Positions 34,863 through 46,766 are shown, counted from the first letter of the stretch. The stretch: 64,000 bases of DNA from Enoplolaimus lenunculus (GCA_030248215.1 JASANG010001001.1:94716-158715), one strand, 5' to 3'. Made by a program: numbers and translations. The notes: generated by a model not told the origin, from the letters alone.

Positions 34863-35706
34863 GCGGAGGGAAGATTAAAATGAACATCACGCTTTGCCGG
34901 AAACAGATAACCATGAACGTTACACCGTAACAAATACTGAATGAAACCCGACAGTTAAAGGGTATGGTTGTGCCCGCTATCGTGCGGCAAAGCACGTGGA
35001 CTGGTATATTCCACTGCGTAAGAAAACGTCAGAACTACGCGCTCGCACCAGGAAAAGATTTGCCGGGAAAGAACAGGGCTATAGGAACTTTTCACTCTTA
35101 AAATTCACTTAAGTTTAAAAATTTATTCAATCAATAACAAGGAAATATCAAGATCATTGCATGAAGGTGAAGCAGGTTTAACTGAACGAGACATTTGTTG
35201 AAAAAGCATGTTTTATTACGCAATGCTACAAATGTGTATAGTTTTACTATGATCCCCCTGCAAAAAAACTATTGAAACTCAAAACTCAGTTGCTGTTCTT
35301 ACACTACCAAAGGCAACCTATTGCAAAAAAACCACTGACACACAAAAGTCAGTTATGGTTCTTAAATAAAATTACGATAAACTATACGGCCAATGTTACT
35401 TTTAAGGAGTAACAGTAGATTAAGCGTATTCCTAAGCCTAAGCCTTGAAAAAATGTGTTCCTAAGCCTTAGCAAAATAATGTAAAGCTATACGAAAAGGC
35501 TTGCCTATGAACGAGCATAAGTCGTCAAAATAGATGTGGGGGAAGTGTATAAGAGCCGAAAATTGCATTACTAACTAAACGCTAGGGTGCAACAGTCGGT
35601 ACTATAATAGTTTCAACATGCAATTAAAATTAACAGTGCAAATCGCTGTTGAGATAACAGCTACAGACCGATCTTAAATCATAAAACACATGGCAGCAAA
35701 CAAAAT
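34863..35706. other. Intergenic with one TTAGGC-type element end
   Basis: 'ggccaatgttacttttaagg' at about 35391, followed by 'gcgtattcctaagcctaagcc', is the left end of the TTAGGC family. The partner end is not evident. No gene seen in the rest. Confidence 0.5.
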
Positions 35707-36561
35707 TTAATCTATAGATTCTACAATCACTTTGTTCGCACTGCGCGACCTTGAAATACCTTCACCAGTTTCTGACCTATTTGTACCATCTTCATCTAAA
35801 ATTATACAAAAACCAAATAATTAAACAAAAGCGCCAATACTAAAACAACATGATACCCTAAAATCTCTGGATACAACTGCAGTATCAAACTGCTACTGTT
35901 TCCAAATAAAAGCGAATCATGTGGTGTAAGTAAGTTACCAAGTGTGATCTATTTAGGCTCTGGAACACTTCCATTGTACGTTTAAGCTTAATTTTAAAAT
36001 AAGATTTACCGCAGTATGCTTAAGGATTTGCCTACTCGTATTAAGCCTGAACATCTTAAGTGAGGATAACTGTTGTACAAGAGCATAAAATTCGAACGCG
36101 AAGCTCATTCTTATATTTTATTTTTAAACGTTACAATCCAAGCAATCAACCAACGACATTGCAATAATCTAATGCAATCAATCGAAATCAATATACGTAC
36201 TCTCTGTGAATACTTCTTGCTTTTGTCAAAATTCAAAATGCACTTATCAAGCAAAATAACAGAGAACTGTTATTTAGAACGCCAAAAAAGATATAACATT
36301 ATATTTTTTCAATTTAGCGCAGTAAATACGCAACATTATAAGCATCATTAATCTGGATCTAAACGCGATTATTTAAACTTTATCCACAGATTGCAAAAGT
36401 GATTAACACGTTTGCATATTACTTTCACATACCTGACATATCATATTCCGTCTCGAACACGACCGAATCTGTATTTGCGCAACTGGAGTTACTGGAATCC
36501 GCCAATTGTGTTTCGCCAGGGTTTTCATTCAACTTTGCAATCCTCGGTGAATTTCGCACAC
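35707..36561 (-). CDS. 3'-terminal two exons of an unidentified acidic Ser-rich protein
   Basis: On the - strand the acceptor ttttgtcacag opens exon 36561-36433 (129 nt, entry phase 1), which ends at GTATGTG. The acceptor ataattttag opens exon 35795-35707, which ends in TAA. The join restores an Asp codon, and the pair encodes about 72 residues, including NSPRIAKLNENPGETQ, FETEYDMSDEDG and SRSRSANKVIVESID at the C-terminus. Splice signals and phases agree. The upstream exon was not found. The stop of the zinc-finger gene lies only 829 bp upstream on the same strand, so this could be an alternative 3' end of that gene or a separate gene. Confidence 0.5.
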
Positions 36562-37010
36562 CTGTGACAAAAGTATAAATTCAAAATGACTACTAGTCAA
36601 AATGGTTGCAAGATTTGCAACGCCAACGTCTCAGGGCGTGTGCAGCGGGTCAGGGTTCACAGTGTTTCCTGATTAGATTGTAAATGTATAAACCTATATT
36701 GTGGTATGCGCTAATATTAACATAAATCTGTAAATTACTGTTGAATGTCGAAACATATACGTTACAAAAAAGATTAGTTTGTTTTGTTCAATGCTAGTGC
36801 GACGCCCAAACTACGTACGTTAGGCGCATCAGCTTTAGGCAAATATGAAACAAATACTAAACCAGTATCACTGATACAATACAGTTATTTTATAACAAAA
36901 ACTTTGTTTTTTGCAAATCTGCATCAAAATTTGTACAAAACGCTGCAAAACATTAAGTTTTCGAACAAAAATTCCATGAGATCGCTAACAAAAAATAATA
37001 TTCCAGCAAC
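36562..37010. other. Non-coding stretch between - strand exons and the MITE
   Basis: AT-rich; ends with the left target duplication CCAGCAAC (37003-37010). No exon recognised. Confidence 0.4.
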
Positions 37011-37377
37011 CGGGGTTTAAACGGATAGTAAATATACCGGAAACGGAAAACGGATATTGAAGTATTTGAAAAACGTTATATTTTTATGCTAGTACAATAC
37101 AGGTGAGCAAATATTCAGCGGTCTTTCAAAAATTAAAAAAAGGCGAATGCATCGAAATTTATAAGATTTCGGATGAATTTAGTAATTTGTATTTCATTTC
37201 ACACAATTATTGTAGCATATTCTAATGAAAAATTGTGAGATATATATATACATATATACCCACTGAATTTATAACTAATTTTGAACGTAAAAATAACAGA
37301 TTTTCCGTTATTTCTATAACGGAAACAGACATCGATTTTTACTGCAAAAACGGAAACGAATATCCGGTTACACCCTG
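37011..37377 (-). mobile_element. hAT-type MITE in the 3' UTR of the zinc-finger gene
   Basis: Right end TATCCGGTTACACCCTG; left end CGGGGTTTAAACGG, with AACGGAAA words inside. It is flanked by an exact 8-bp duplication CCAGCAAC (37003-37010 and 37378-37385). The stop codon of the zinc-finger gene is at 37392-37390, so the insertion lies within about 5 bp of the end of the reading frame. It is related to 53955-54310. Confidence 0.85.
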
Positions 37378-37389
37378 CCAGCAACCAAA

Positions 37390-40300
37390 CTAGCCTTTTC
37401 TGAAAACTTTTTCTTTCTTCTTGTACTCTTTTGATTTTTTCTTCGGACCCTGTTGTACAGTTTCAGCATTCGATTGTGTATCTGTACTCACTGACTGACA
37501 ATTAGAGGCACTAGCAACAGTACTATACGGATGGTCTAACAGAGGTTCGCCTTGAGGTTTACCGGCTTTCTTAGTTTTACGTCCGGTCGAATTTGGAGAC
37601 GGAACTTTAGCGGATATTCGATCTTTCCATATCGACGGTGATAATTTTGCTGGCATTTTCGAAAGCTTTGATTGATTTTGAACAACCGTTGTTGCAAGCA
37701 TTCTGGTTGCCGCTGCCATTGCTAGGTCGTGCTGCAGTGCAAGTTCCTCTGGCGTTGGTAACGTCTTTCGAGCTCGATAAACTTGCTTTGCCTGCTTGGG
37801 TACATTGGCCTCTGAAGAACAAACCTCAGCTATTGGCATCTCGGCATCCGCCAGCTCAACTGTTGGCAAACCACTCTTCTCTGGTCCAGGAACACTAGAC
37901 AAGGAACGATCGCTTATCTCCTGTGGATTACGTTCCAATAAATGTTTTCTCAACATGTCGTACACTTCAGCAGAGCTTTGCGGTAGCTTACGCTGCTGCA
38001 GTGTGATTACAGTTGTACCCGGGGGTAGTAGTCGTGTAGCGTCGTCAACTCTACACAATGGTTTGTCCAATTTTCGATCACTGCTATCAACACGATTCTG
38101 AATCTGGCCAGTTGCTTTGAGTTTTGCGCTATAAGAGACATCGTCTGGCTCCACATCTTGCAGCTTTGGTTCCGAATTTTTTTCGCTATTTGATGGTAGC
38201 TTTCTAAACGTATACCGTGTATTTGTTTCTCTCCTATCGATAAATGTAGGTGATCCTGCAGATCTTCTCAGCCTTTGCCCCGAATGTACATCACCCGAGC
38301 AGGCACCAGCTTTCCCCGACGTCGTCCTACACCTCGACCCATGCTGCGGTATCCATTTTTCGTTAACGATTTCAACAAGGTCACCTGAATACTGTTCTTC
38401 ACCCATATTTTCAACTACACGCTCGATCAAATTGACCACACAATGAATTATGTCACTGTCTGGCCAAAAATCATCTTGCCCAGTTTCCATGTCTTGGTTA
38501 TCATTAACTGACTGAATCAAAGAAATATTTTGCAGTTGTATTTCCCGCTCCAAATCCACCAACAAAGTTGTTTTGCTGGTAGTTGTTAACGCTGCCTTTT
38601 CCACAAAAACATTTAATCCTGTCTTACGAGCTGTAGATTGCTTTTGCACAAAATGTAGTCCGTCTGACTTGGTGTTTACCAAAGACGAGTTTTGAGTTCC
38701 ACAACCAGCTGTAGTGGCCAGGCCTGCAGACTGTGACGTCTCTAAATCTGCGATACACTTTCCTGCGTCAGTAACATTGTCCTTCTGAAAAGTATTCCGG
38801 CATCTGGATTGATTTTTGGCCAATGGAACCACATTGACGCCGCCGGGTAAATGTGCTGCCAAACGAGACGCACTAATTTTAGTCACAACCATTGACGGCT
38901 GCGATTCAGGCATTACATTGCTACTAGCGGTTGTTAAGCTAGCGCGCTGCTCGCTTGTCATCGCGGTTATACCAGCTCTAACGACGATCCTTTGTGGTGG
39001 ACGGGCATGTTGCTGCCTCGGACCCTGTGTCGTTTGCGGTATCAAACCTAACCCGGCAAACTGATTAGGTACTACAAACCGACGCAAGCCAGGCCGAGTG
39101 GGATCAGCAGCTAAAAGTCGAATGTTTGTGTTTGGAAACCGCTGTCCGAGTAACGTTTCTTGCGTAGAAGGACGAACCACAACAGGTCTGGCTGATCTAG
39201 CTGTATCTGGATTTACGTCAGTTTGCGGATCGGTTACGAGTCGAATTCGCTTGCGTGGACGTCGAGATTGCACTTCGTTTACAATTATAACATCGTCATC
39301 TGTAGTTACGTTTGCTTCTTGTTTGACACAGCTTTCTTTTGGAACACCGCCAACTTCTGAAGAATGCCTCTGTGACGTTTGGGGGATTGATGACGCGTTG
39401 GTATTGCTAACAGTTTCCGCTAACGTGGTGCTGTTTGACCTGACTGAAGGATCGATGATAGGTGTTTCAATACCGGGACCACTTAACATACACGGGTCCT
39501 CAGCGTTGCCAAGACGAATACGCTTACGTGGATGTCGAAATTCTACTTGATTTCCAACTATAACGTCTTGATCGGTATTTGAGTTAGTTTCTTGCTTGAC
39601 ACTGCTTTTTTCTGGAACACTACGCTGTCGTGAAGAATGAATCTGTGCAATAGTTTCACTGGGTGAATTATCTGACGGACATGGGTCGTCAGACACACCA
39701 GTTTGCTGGTTACTACTGGTTTCCGTAGAATTTTCTGAAAAGCAAATTAAACTTGGATCCTGCTCAAGCATATCTGCATAGCATCCGAACAAAGGCATCA
39801 GTTTATGTGACCTTTGATTATTCACGTGGAGTCCCACATCAACGTTTGATAGGTCATTTGCTACTGTAGTTGCGTGGCTTTGGGACAGTCCTGACAAATC
39901 GCAATTAGCTGGTTGATTGTTTTGTGAAAGCTCTACCCCAAATTCTTGTAGTCCATCAGAACAAACTGATGAACCAGCCCGATTCACAATCTTTAATTCG
40001 CTAGCTCTTTCCACGGCCGTGTCTTCAATGTGCCCAACTAAACCTAAGCGATCATAAATTTTAACACGCGTTGACTTATTTTCGTCAACCACACTATCAC
40101 ATACAGCATCCATCAACCGGCAAAGCAAGTTTCTAACCTGACACTCTACGCTTACTCCATTATCTGTCTCCAGTGATCCGAAATTAGGCCCACTAAATTC
40201 TGCAACTTCACAGCATCCCTTTGGGCTCAATCGAGTACCCATCATACTTTCAACGACCCCACCAAACAAAGGCCTTTCTTCTTCGGAATCCATCAAATCA

Positions 40301-43229
40301 CAAGCATTTATATTATCGTCCTCATCCGAATAGTCTTGCTGCATCAAACTGGCCGCATTAATCGCATATCCGTGATCACCATCACCAGGGTGAACCTTAT
40401 CAGCTTTGTATCCATCAGTAGTACACTCTCTCAAATTTTGAGGGCTATTCGTAATCTGAAACGTCTGTTTCGACCCGGTTGCACCATTACTTGGTGTGCT
40501 AGGTGGCAAAAAAGCTGGCGACGATAAATTCTTGCCCCCTGTAGTTGCTTGTTTACCACCGACACTACTGCGTCTTAAATCAAAGCGGGCCCCGTGGCCA
40601 CTTCCAGAGCTTTCACAACCATTCTTCGATGTCAAAGCCGAATTATCAGCACGACCTGCACAGCGTATATAACACGGTAGATTATCCATTACTGTACAGT
40701 CAGAATCGCAAGTGCGTTCTACTGAATTTCCTTTACTCGAATCCTCAGGTATCTGCTGTCTTTTTATGTTAGCAGTTGAATTTCTTTCCACCTCATAGGT
40801 TCCAATACCACCATTCCCAAGATCACCACCATGCATATTTAAAGCCTTATTTCGTTGTCGCTGTAGCCGACGAGCGGCATTTTTCAGATTTCGTCGAGTT
40901 TCTGCGACAGCAACAATTTGCCTCATTCGCGCTGCATGTTTTGAAATTTGATAATTATTTGTTCCGATCGACTGCCGTTCATCATCTGCCGCTAAACTGC
41001 ACTCAATTCCTAAACACGCCAGCTTTTTCATCACATTAATGCAGCTACTCATCTGAAATAGATAAAAACATAACCTGATATTAGTATAAATACTGCTAAT
41101 GGATCTGTCGATACCAAAGACTGCTTTGCGTACCTTAACCTAACATAGGAGCGATATTTTTAAAACAACTTGCTTCCATGTTATTCAGATTCCTCGTATC
41201 CAAAAATCTTTTACTGCTGAAATTATATTGCTTGTAACCCTAATAATTAGTGAAATAATATAAAAAGTCCAAAATTAGTTTAACTAATTATACAAATCAG
41301 CCATTAGCTCATAAACGGCTTACAATTTTAAAACCCCAATACGAGGTTAACGTTCAAACAAAAAAATTATCAAACTCATGTCACCGGTTCCTGAGATTCT
41401 TTTCGGACGGACGAACGGACGGACATCCACCTTCAAGAAACTCCGAACTTCATTCAATAAATTATGTAATCTTGGTCAAACTATAAGATATCTGAACAAC
41501 ATATATATTGTACCTTGAAAAATCTGCTGCAAACTTTGACAAAATGCAAATACAGTACAGATTCCATGACAAACGCTCCTCCGCACAAGCAACAAATCCA
41601 TCGCGAAGAACTCATATCAAGACATACTGAATCAAATCGATGTGCGATTTTTAAATGAAATATGAGCGCATTCTGAAATGAAACACAATTAAGCAATCGA
41701 GTTATGTACAAAGACAGAGCCAGGATTTCAAAAAGGCGGCTCTGTTCAATAAATATTTCATAGTGAAGATTCGTGTGACACCAACTGGAATAGTTGCTGA
41801 AATCCCGTCGACAAAAATCACAAGATGTTTTGACCCCTGTTCAATTTTTTGTAATGCCTTATGAATTATTATTAAGGATATACTGACACCAGTTTAAAAA
41901 TCAATATTATAATTGTTTCTGAAGTAGGCCCCGAACAGTCCCAACCGCATGGTACTCCACAGAATATCAGTACCATAAGCACTCAGATCAATAAATGATT
42001 TCTTCTGCCAGATATCGGGCACTAGACTACTGTTTGATATCCGCGAAAGTATCAATTATTGACGTTCTGGAAAAGTCCCTATGCTTTGAAAATCGTGCAA
42101 TAAAAAGATACTTTAATAGAGATGCACCGGTGCCTGGTCCTGCCAGTTTTTATAAGAGATGTGCCGATAGCAAAATTTTTGCCGTTGCCGATGCTGATTC
42201 CAACTTAATATATCATGCATAAAGAATAGATATGATATATACTTCACTAAATCATAATGCGAAGGCTTGAACCTTAAGCACCATAAAGGATTATACTTTT
42301 ATTACAACGGTTCATTTCAATATTAATGTTTTCAAACACAAACGAGAGCGAGATTACAGTTTTCCTAATCAGACTCACTGACATACGCCAAGAAGTGAAA
42401 TTGATAGCATTCCCATTGACTGTTGTGAGCAAGAACAGCGCCCGTCATTACCGATACCGATGCCGATTAATCGGCACATCGATAGTTTTTATATACAATT
42501 CTCAATTGACTGCATAAAAAACAATCCTGACATGCTGGAGCCTTTGCCAGAGGGCGTCGAAGCCAGACGGTGCCGGGATCAGGACCATACAGTACCATGA
42601 ACAAAACCATAAATAAACTACCTATCTGCTCGAACGCTGAATGAAAAAGATCGCTAGAACGGCTTCACAAACACTTTGAAAATTTGTTCAAGGGAATATC
42701 AAGAAAATCTTGAAAATCTCGCGTGACGAGATAAGATAAAAACGGTACCGTAAGCTCCATGCTTACGCAAAAGGTACCTGGCCTCTGAACATCCCTAGCA
42801 TGCACCAACCTCATTAACTAGAAATCTGCCACAGATCACACACTTCACTTCGCAGGTTTCATTGTTTTTGCTTTGCACGCTAGATTGTGGCGACTCGTCT
42901 GTTTTAATACTTCCAGCAATCAAACACTGTACAACAATTTCGTCTCGAACATCAATTTCATCGGTCACATGTTCATAAAAATATTCACGTGCAATCCGAT
43001 CGTCACATTTCGGACACGTAATTTGGTTCTGCGCTGCATACAAACCAGTTTTATTAGCATTTGAATGACAAAATAAATAATCATGAACTGCAACGTATAT
43101 AGGATCACCGGTGTTAACTGAATATTGAAATCGACAGAGCCGGCAAGATTGGTACGAAACTTCGCTATGCTTAATGCCAATCTGGTTTTGTTTCTCCGGT
43201 TCCACGATTGGTTCGCAAATACTGCTCAT
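37390..43229 (-). CDS. Large C2H2-type zinc-finger nuclear protein with duplicated SUMO/SIM/NLS-like module
   Basis: Three exons join in phase 0: 43229-42810, 41672-41514 and 41052-37390, giving 1413 aa. An in-frame TAA lies 18 nt before the start ATG. The N-terminus has CxxC pairs (CRLC, CPKC). A C2H2 finger (Cys130, Cys133, His146, His151; CX2CX12HX4H) spans the first intron, followed by a C2HC finger (Cys167, Cys170, His183, Cys188). The third exon, 1220 codons without interruption, is Ser/Asn/Thr-rich and largely disordered in character. It holds a basic stretch (ARRLQRQRNKALN), two copies 91 residues apart (about 678 and 769) of a VKQE - DxDVI(I)V - PRKRIRL module, and a Lys-rich end (GPKKKSKEYKKKEKVF). 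These point to a nuclear, possibly SUMO-linked chromatin or transcription protein. I do not recognise an orthologue. Confidence 0.85.
41190..41455 (+). mobile_element. Fragment of the 681-1402 element in a zinc-finger gene intron
   Basis: One tandem unit and the 'gagattcttttcggacgg' tail are recognisable, within the intron 41053-41513. The 'gcttcgctcaat' end is decayed to 'acttcattcaat'. Confidence 0.6.
42154..42484. mobile_element. hAT-type MITE with GATGTGCCGAT ends in a zinc-finger gene intron
   Basis: Left end AAGAGATGTGCCGATAG; right end GATTAATCGGCACATCGATA. It is flanked by an exact 8-bp duplication GTTTTTAT (42146-42153 and 42485-42492). It is the uninterrupted relative of 18374-19195. 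Confidence 0.85.
42530..42797. mobile_element. Possible hAT-type remnant beside the first exon of the zinc-finger gene
   Basis: Shares 'atctcgcgtgacgagata', 'aaaacggtaccgta' and 'catgcttacgcaaaaggtac' with 23319-23595 and ends in 'gaacatccctagc', a hAT-like terminus. It ends about 12 bp from the GTTGGT donor of the first exon. Confidence 0.45.
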
Positions 43230-43701
43230 GATCAAATGATGCTCTTAACAATACTGAACCTAACAATGCGTTGCTTTGGTTTAAAAATCTGACGATTTGC
43301 GACGTCGTGACAGCACAATAACATTTAAAAGATTACCAGTAACATAAATATGTATGTATGTAGGAATGTATGTATGTATATAGTAAACTTATAAAACTAA
43401 ATATTTTGTAAAACATGGCAAAATGAACTAACACATGATTTATATAAATGCATATAAACATATGGGTCTAATTAACTTGCTAGTGTATGTATTGTATGCT
43501 TGTCGGCAGCATACGTCTCAACATATAACTAACGATAACATCAGTTGGAGACACAGGTTGCGTGGCGCAGTGCGAGAGCGCTGTGGTCATCTAATTTTGT
43601 AACTTTAAACACGACATTCTCTTAAAAATATAATGGACTTTGAACGACAAGTTCAAATATGCCAGATAATATTATAACATAACTAACATATTAAATATGC
43701 A
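43230..43701. other. 5' flank of the zinc-finger gene
   Basis: A degenerate TATG/TGTA tetranucleotide stretch lies at about 43349-43382. 'gcgtggcgcagtgcgagagcg' at about 43561 resembles a tRNA-type box A without a convincing box B. Promoter elements cannot be picked. Confidence 0.4.
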
Positions 43702-44121
43702 CAGGGCCGGTGGTCTCGGTAAGTCTCGGCATTTGGCAGGTCCCGTTCTCGGTCTCGGTCTCGCTTTTTTGAGTCTCGGTGGTTTGTAACCGAGACAAGA
43801 AGTCCAGGATTCAGTAAACGTACGACTGTGTTGTTGAAGTAAGTGATGTTTGGTGAATAAAATTTTTCTGTGAAATTATGAAATTTCATAGTTACGCAAT
43901 AATTACGAGAAGATATTCTGAAAAAACATAAAAAAGCTATGAAAGACACAAAAACCATAAAAAGCAAAAAAAACTGCAAAAAAAGCATTAGAAATAATCT
44001 TTTGAAAATTCAATTTTTTTCGGTGATGACCAAAAACTTAGCGAAACCGAAAACTTTCTTGGTGCTCGGTAGTCATGTCTCGGTCTCGGTCTTGGTTTTT
44101 AACCGAGACCGCCCATCCCTG
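43702..44121. mobile_element. hAT-type MITE with GGTCTCGGT-rich ends
   Basis: Left end CAGGGCCGGTGGTCTCGGT; right end ACCGAGACCGCCCATCCCTG. Multiple GTCTCGG words in both arms. Length 420 bp, no coding capacity, target duplication not clear. Confidence 0.7.
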
Positions 44122-44365
44122 CACATACATATTTATACATGCGTGCATATGACAATTTCCATGCCATATATACGACCTGGCAGCTGAGAACGAAGCACTG
44201 GTCGTTATAAATCTTAAAGAATTGCAGACAAATTTCTTGCCTAATTGCAATGATACATGCTAGAAACGATGAAAAATCACGATTCTGATTATACCTGCAA
44301 TCGGAATAGGACTCGAACTTGGGATTCCAGTTGCAACCTCATTTTTCGTCGACTAAATATGTCTA

Positions 44366-44455
44366 CCAGACTGGAGGCAAGTGCGTGACTTGTGGTAGAG
44401 CGTTTCCTTAAAGACCCGCTTGGTCGCAAGTTCGAACCCACCTGTAACCAGCTTT
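44366..44455 (+). mobile_element. tRNA-like SINE head fragment
   Basis: 'gtggtagagcg' (box A side), then 'ttccttaaaga' and box B GTTCGAACCC, about 50 bp apart. It lacks paired acceptor and anticodon stems good enough for a tRNA gene. Confidence 0.45.
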
Positions 44456-44624
44456 ATCAGCTGCATACGAAAAAGGTCTGAAGTTTGTAACTTATAAGCT
44501 CAAGCCCTTCGTGCGATTGCTTTTTCACCGCGAAATTGAAAAGTGCAAAGCAACCGTTCTAACATAAGCTAACACAAACAATGTACAATCTCGTTATTTC
44601 ATTAAGCAGACGTTGACTGGAATT

Positions 44625-45007
44625 CAGGGTTCAACCGGAATTACAATTTACCGAAACCGGAATTTGAAAATTTAACCGGAACCGGAAAGTGAAAACTGCA
44701 TTTCACCAAAAATTTCATTTTAATCGTATTTTTTTGCTCTATTATTTGTGAAACAACCTTAGTCGAACATAGGTATTTATTTTATTTGTTGTATTTTAAT
44801 AGATTTTCGTCATCGACTGAAGTGAAATCCACCATCAATGGCTTATATTCTGAGTACAAGTGGCTTTCAAAAGAGATTCTGAAAAATTAGCAAAGTTAAG
44901 AAAACGGCCAAATTATAACACCGGAATTTTTAAATCCGCTAAAAATTTACCGGAACCGGAAGGTGAAAAAATGCCGTAACAGGAACCGGAATTCCGGTTG
45001 CACCCTG
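44625..45007 (+). mobile_element. hAT-type MITE, CAGGGTG family, young copy
   Basis: Starts CAGGGTTCAACCGGAATT and ends AATTCCGGTTGCACCCTG. It is flanked by an exact 8-bp duplication CTGGAATT (44617-44624 and 45008-45015). Close to 16657-17011 and to the reverse of 30170-30548. Confidence 0.9.
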
Positions 45008-45171
45008 CTGGAATTAGGGACCGTATTCCAAAATACGTGTAGCACCTATTACCAGTTAACAATAGGTCTTGTTAATGGCGATTGTTCAGTCTAGGTTGGA
45101 ACCGGGACTTCAGACCTTTGCTAAAAATGCAGGCCTATAGAGTTTGGACCGAAGTAGCAGCCTTAAGAATT

Positions 45172-46081
45172 CCGAGGCAAGCGCGGTCGGCGACAGCTTT
45201 CTAAGTAGTGCCGAAGCTGATTTATTATGCTGTTGTTAGTGATGCTTATGCAATGACCAAAACTGATGTCAGTAAATTTTAAAACGCGTGCTCCTAGCAA
45301 GTAGAATAACTTCCGATCACCAATGGTGCGCCCGGTGAACGCGCTAACTAACAGACACAAGTTCCGACGCCCAACATACCGGACTCAGAACTGTGTAAAA
45401 TTAGCACGCACATAACGATTATTCTGATTGTCTTGTTAACCGAAGAACCTCCGCTAGAGACTTAATGAACTCCCATTCAGTTCTTCCACGTCCTACGAAA
45501 ACATTAGCAATTCAGTTAGCTTTTCCTTTCTATAAACTAGACAACTCAGAAATGCACGCAAACCAAACCTTTTTCGATTATAGCAAAACACAACCGTTCT
45601 TAACTTCTTAAAAACCAGACTAAAAATACCTACCTATGGGCTATCGCCCCCAATATTCTAATTTGCATGAAACCGCAAAATTTTATATCTTATGTGATTT
45701 ATTTGTTTTTACTTTTGCCTTTTTCTTTTTTGTTTGTTTAGGTTTTATTTCTTCGTACCATGTTGCGGCCATTTTTCCCTAGATATTCCTTCAGCTAATG
45801 AACGGTTGTGTTTTGCTATAATCGAAAAAGATTTCGTTTGCGCGAATTTCTCAGTGGTCTGGTTTATAGAACGGAAAAGCTAAGTTAATTGCTAAGGTTT
45901 TCGTATAACGTGGAAGAATCGAATTGGACTTCAGTAAGTCTCCAGCGGGGGTTCTTCGGTTAACAAGACAATTAGAAAAATCGTAATGTGCGTGCCAATA
46001 TTATCCAGTTCTGAGTCCGGGTAGCGCGTTTCAACGGGCGCACCGGCGCTCGGAAAAGCTGTCGCCGGACTATGCCGAGGA
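45172..46081. mobile_element. Foldback element with long inverted arms
   Basis: Outer ends CCGAGGCAAG (45172) and ATGCCGAGG (to 46081) begin inverted arms that can be followed inward for several hundred bases, with gaps. Matching blocks include 'gcgacagcttt', 'ccggactcagaactg' with 'cagttctgagtccgg', 'cttgttaaccgaagaac' with 'gttcttcggttaacaag', and 'gattatagcaaaacacaaccg' less one base with its complement. The centre is at about 45620-45770. No ORF of coding character. Confidence 0.75.
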
Positions 46082-46191
46082 CTTAGGGTTTAGGCCAAAA
46101 TAGTATTAAGACAGCCGGTAGTAACCGCATATACTGTATCGCACAACATTTTTGTCTCGTAGAACTATATCTGTGCCTTCTCTGTACAAAC

Positions 46192-46414
46192 GTTGCATAG
46201 TAAATCTTCACAACCGGCCATGCCGTTGATGAAAGGCGATGTCGACTACGTGCAATCAACGCGTGCAGGATATTCCAACAACCCCGTGCTCCGCGCCGCA
46301 GCGCCGACGGTTTTCGCCGACGAAGCGCACCTGCCTCGGAAGACACGATCGACGCTCGCCCAATTACGATCGGGATACTGCCGTCTGTTGAATTCGTACT
46401 GCAGCAGACTATGA
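46192..46414 (+). mobile_element. LINE tail fragment (C-terminus of ORF2), GC-rich
   Basis: The + frame reads AHLPRKTRSTLAQLRSGYCR then LLNSYCSRL before a TGA, the pattern found at the C-terminus of many LINE polymerases just before their final Cys/His motif. It is clearly richer in GC than its surroundings. It is truncated on both sides, and the downstream CPxC motif is missing because a SINE follows. 'tgaaaggcgatg' occurs at both edges (46228 and 46411). Confidence 0.6.
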
Positions 46415-46432
46415 AAGGCGATGCCAATCTAG

Positions 46433-46766
46433 GTAGGAACCAAGGACATCAGACCTTTTACTACGCAGCTGGAAAAGCGGGCTCGAGCGGGGATCGAACT
46501 CTCAGCCTATGGATCCTTAAGCGAGCACTCTACCACTGCGCCACGTAGCCCGCCTCTCCAACTGCCTTTTTCGTCGACTATATCTGTCGACCGTACACCA
46601 CAATGTGCATTGCATTTATTGCATATGCACAAGGACAAGTATGTCTCACATACTTACATGCCCTTATTTTCAACAAGGTCGTCCCTTGACCGTCCATCCT
46701 ATTTTCGACTGGATAAAGTGTTCATAGCGCGGCAGTTTACCATTGCGCTCACGGCGTAGCCCCCAT
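46433..46766 (-). mobile_element. tRNA-derived SINE, dimeric unit
   Basis: On the - strand it carries the same Leu(AAG)-like head as 14831 (box B GTTCGATCCCCGC) and the second head 'GCGCAATGGTAAAC'. It is followed directly by another SINE unit. Confidence 0.7.

Noticed and set aside
36073-37020. Frames of 78-92 codons on the + strand
   Set aside because: AT-rich chance frames that lie opposite or between the - strand exons at 35707-36561, without splice context.
46083-46427. 114-codon - strand frame as a gene
   Set aside because: It is antisense to the LINE-tail match, which reads better on the + strand and explains the base composition.
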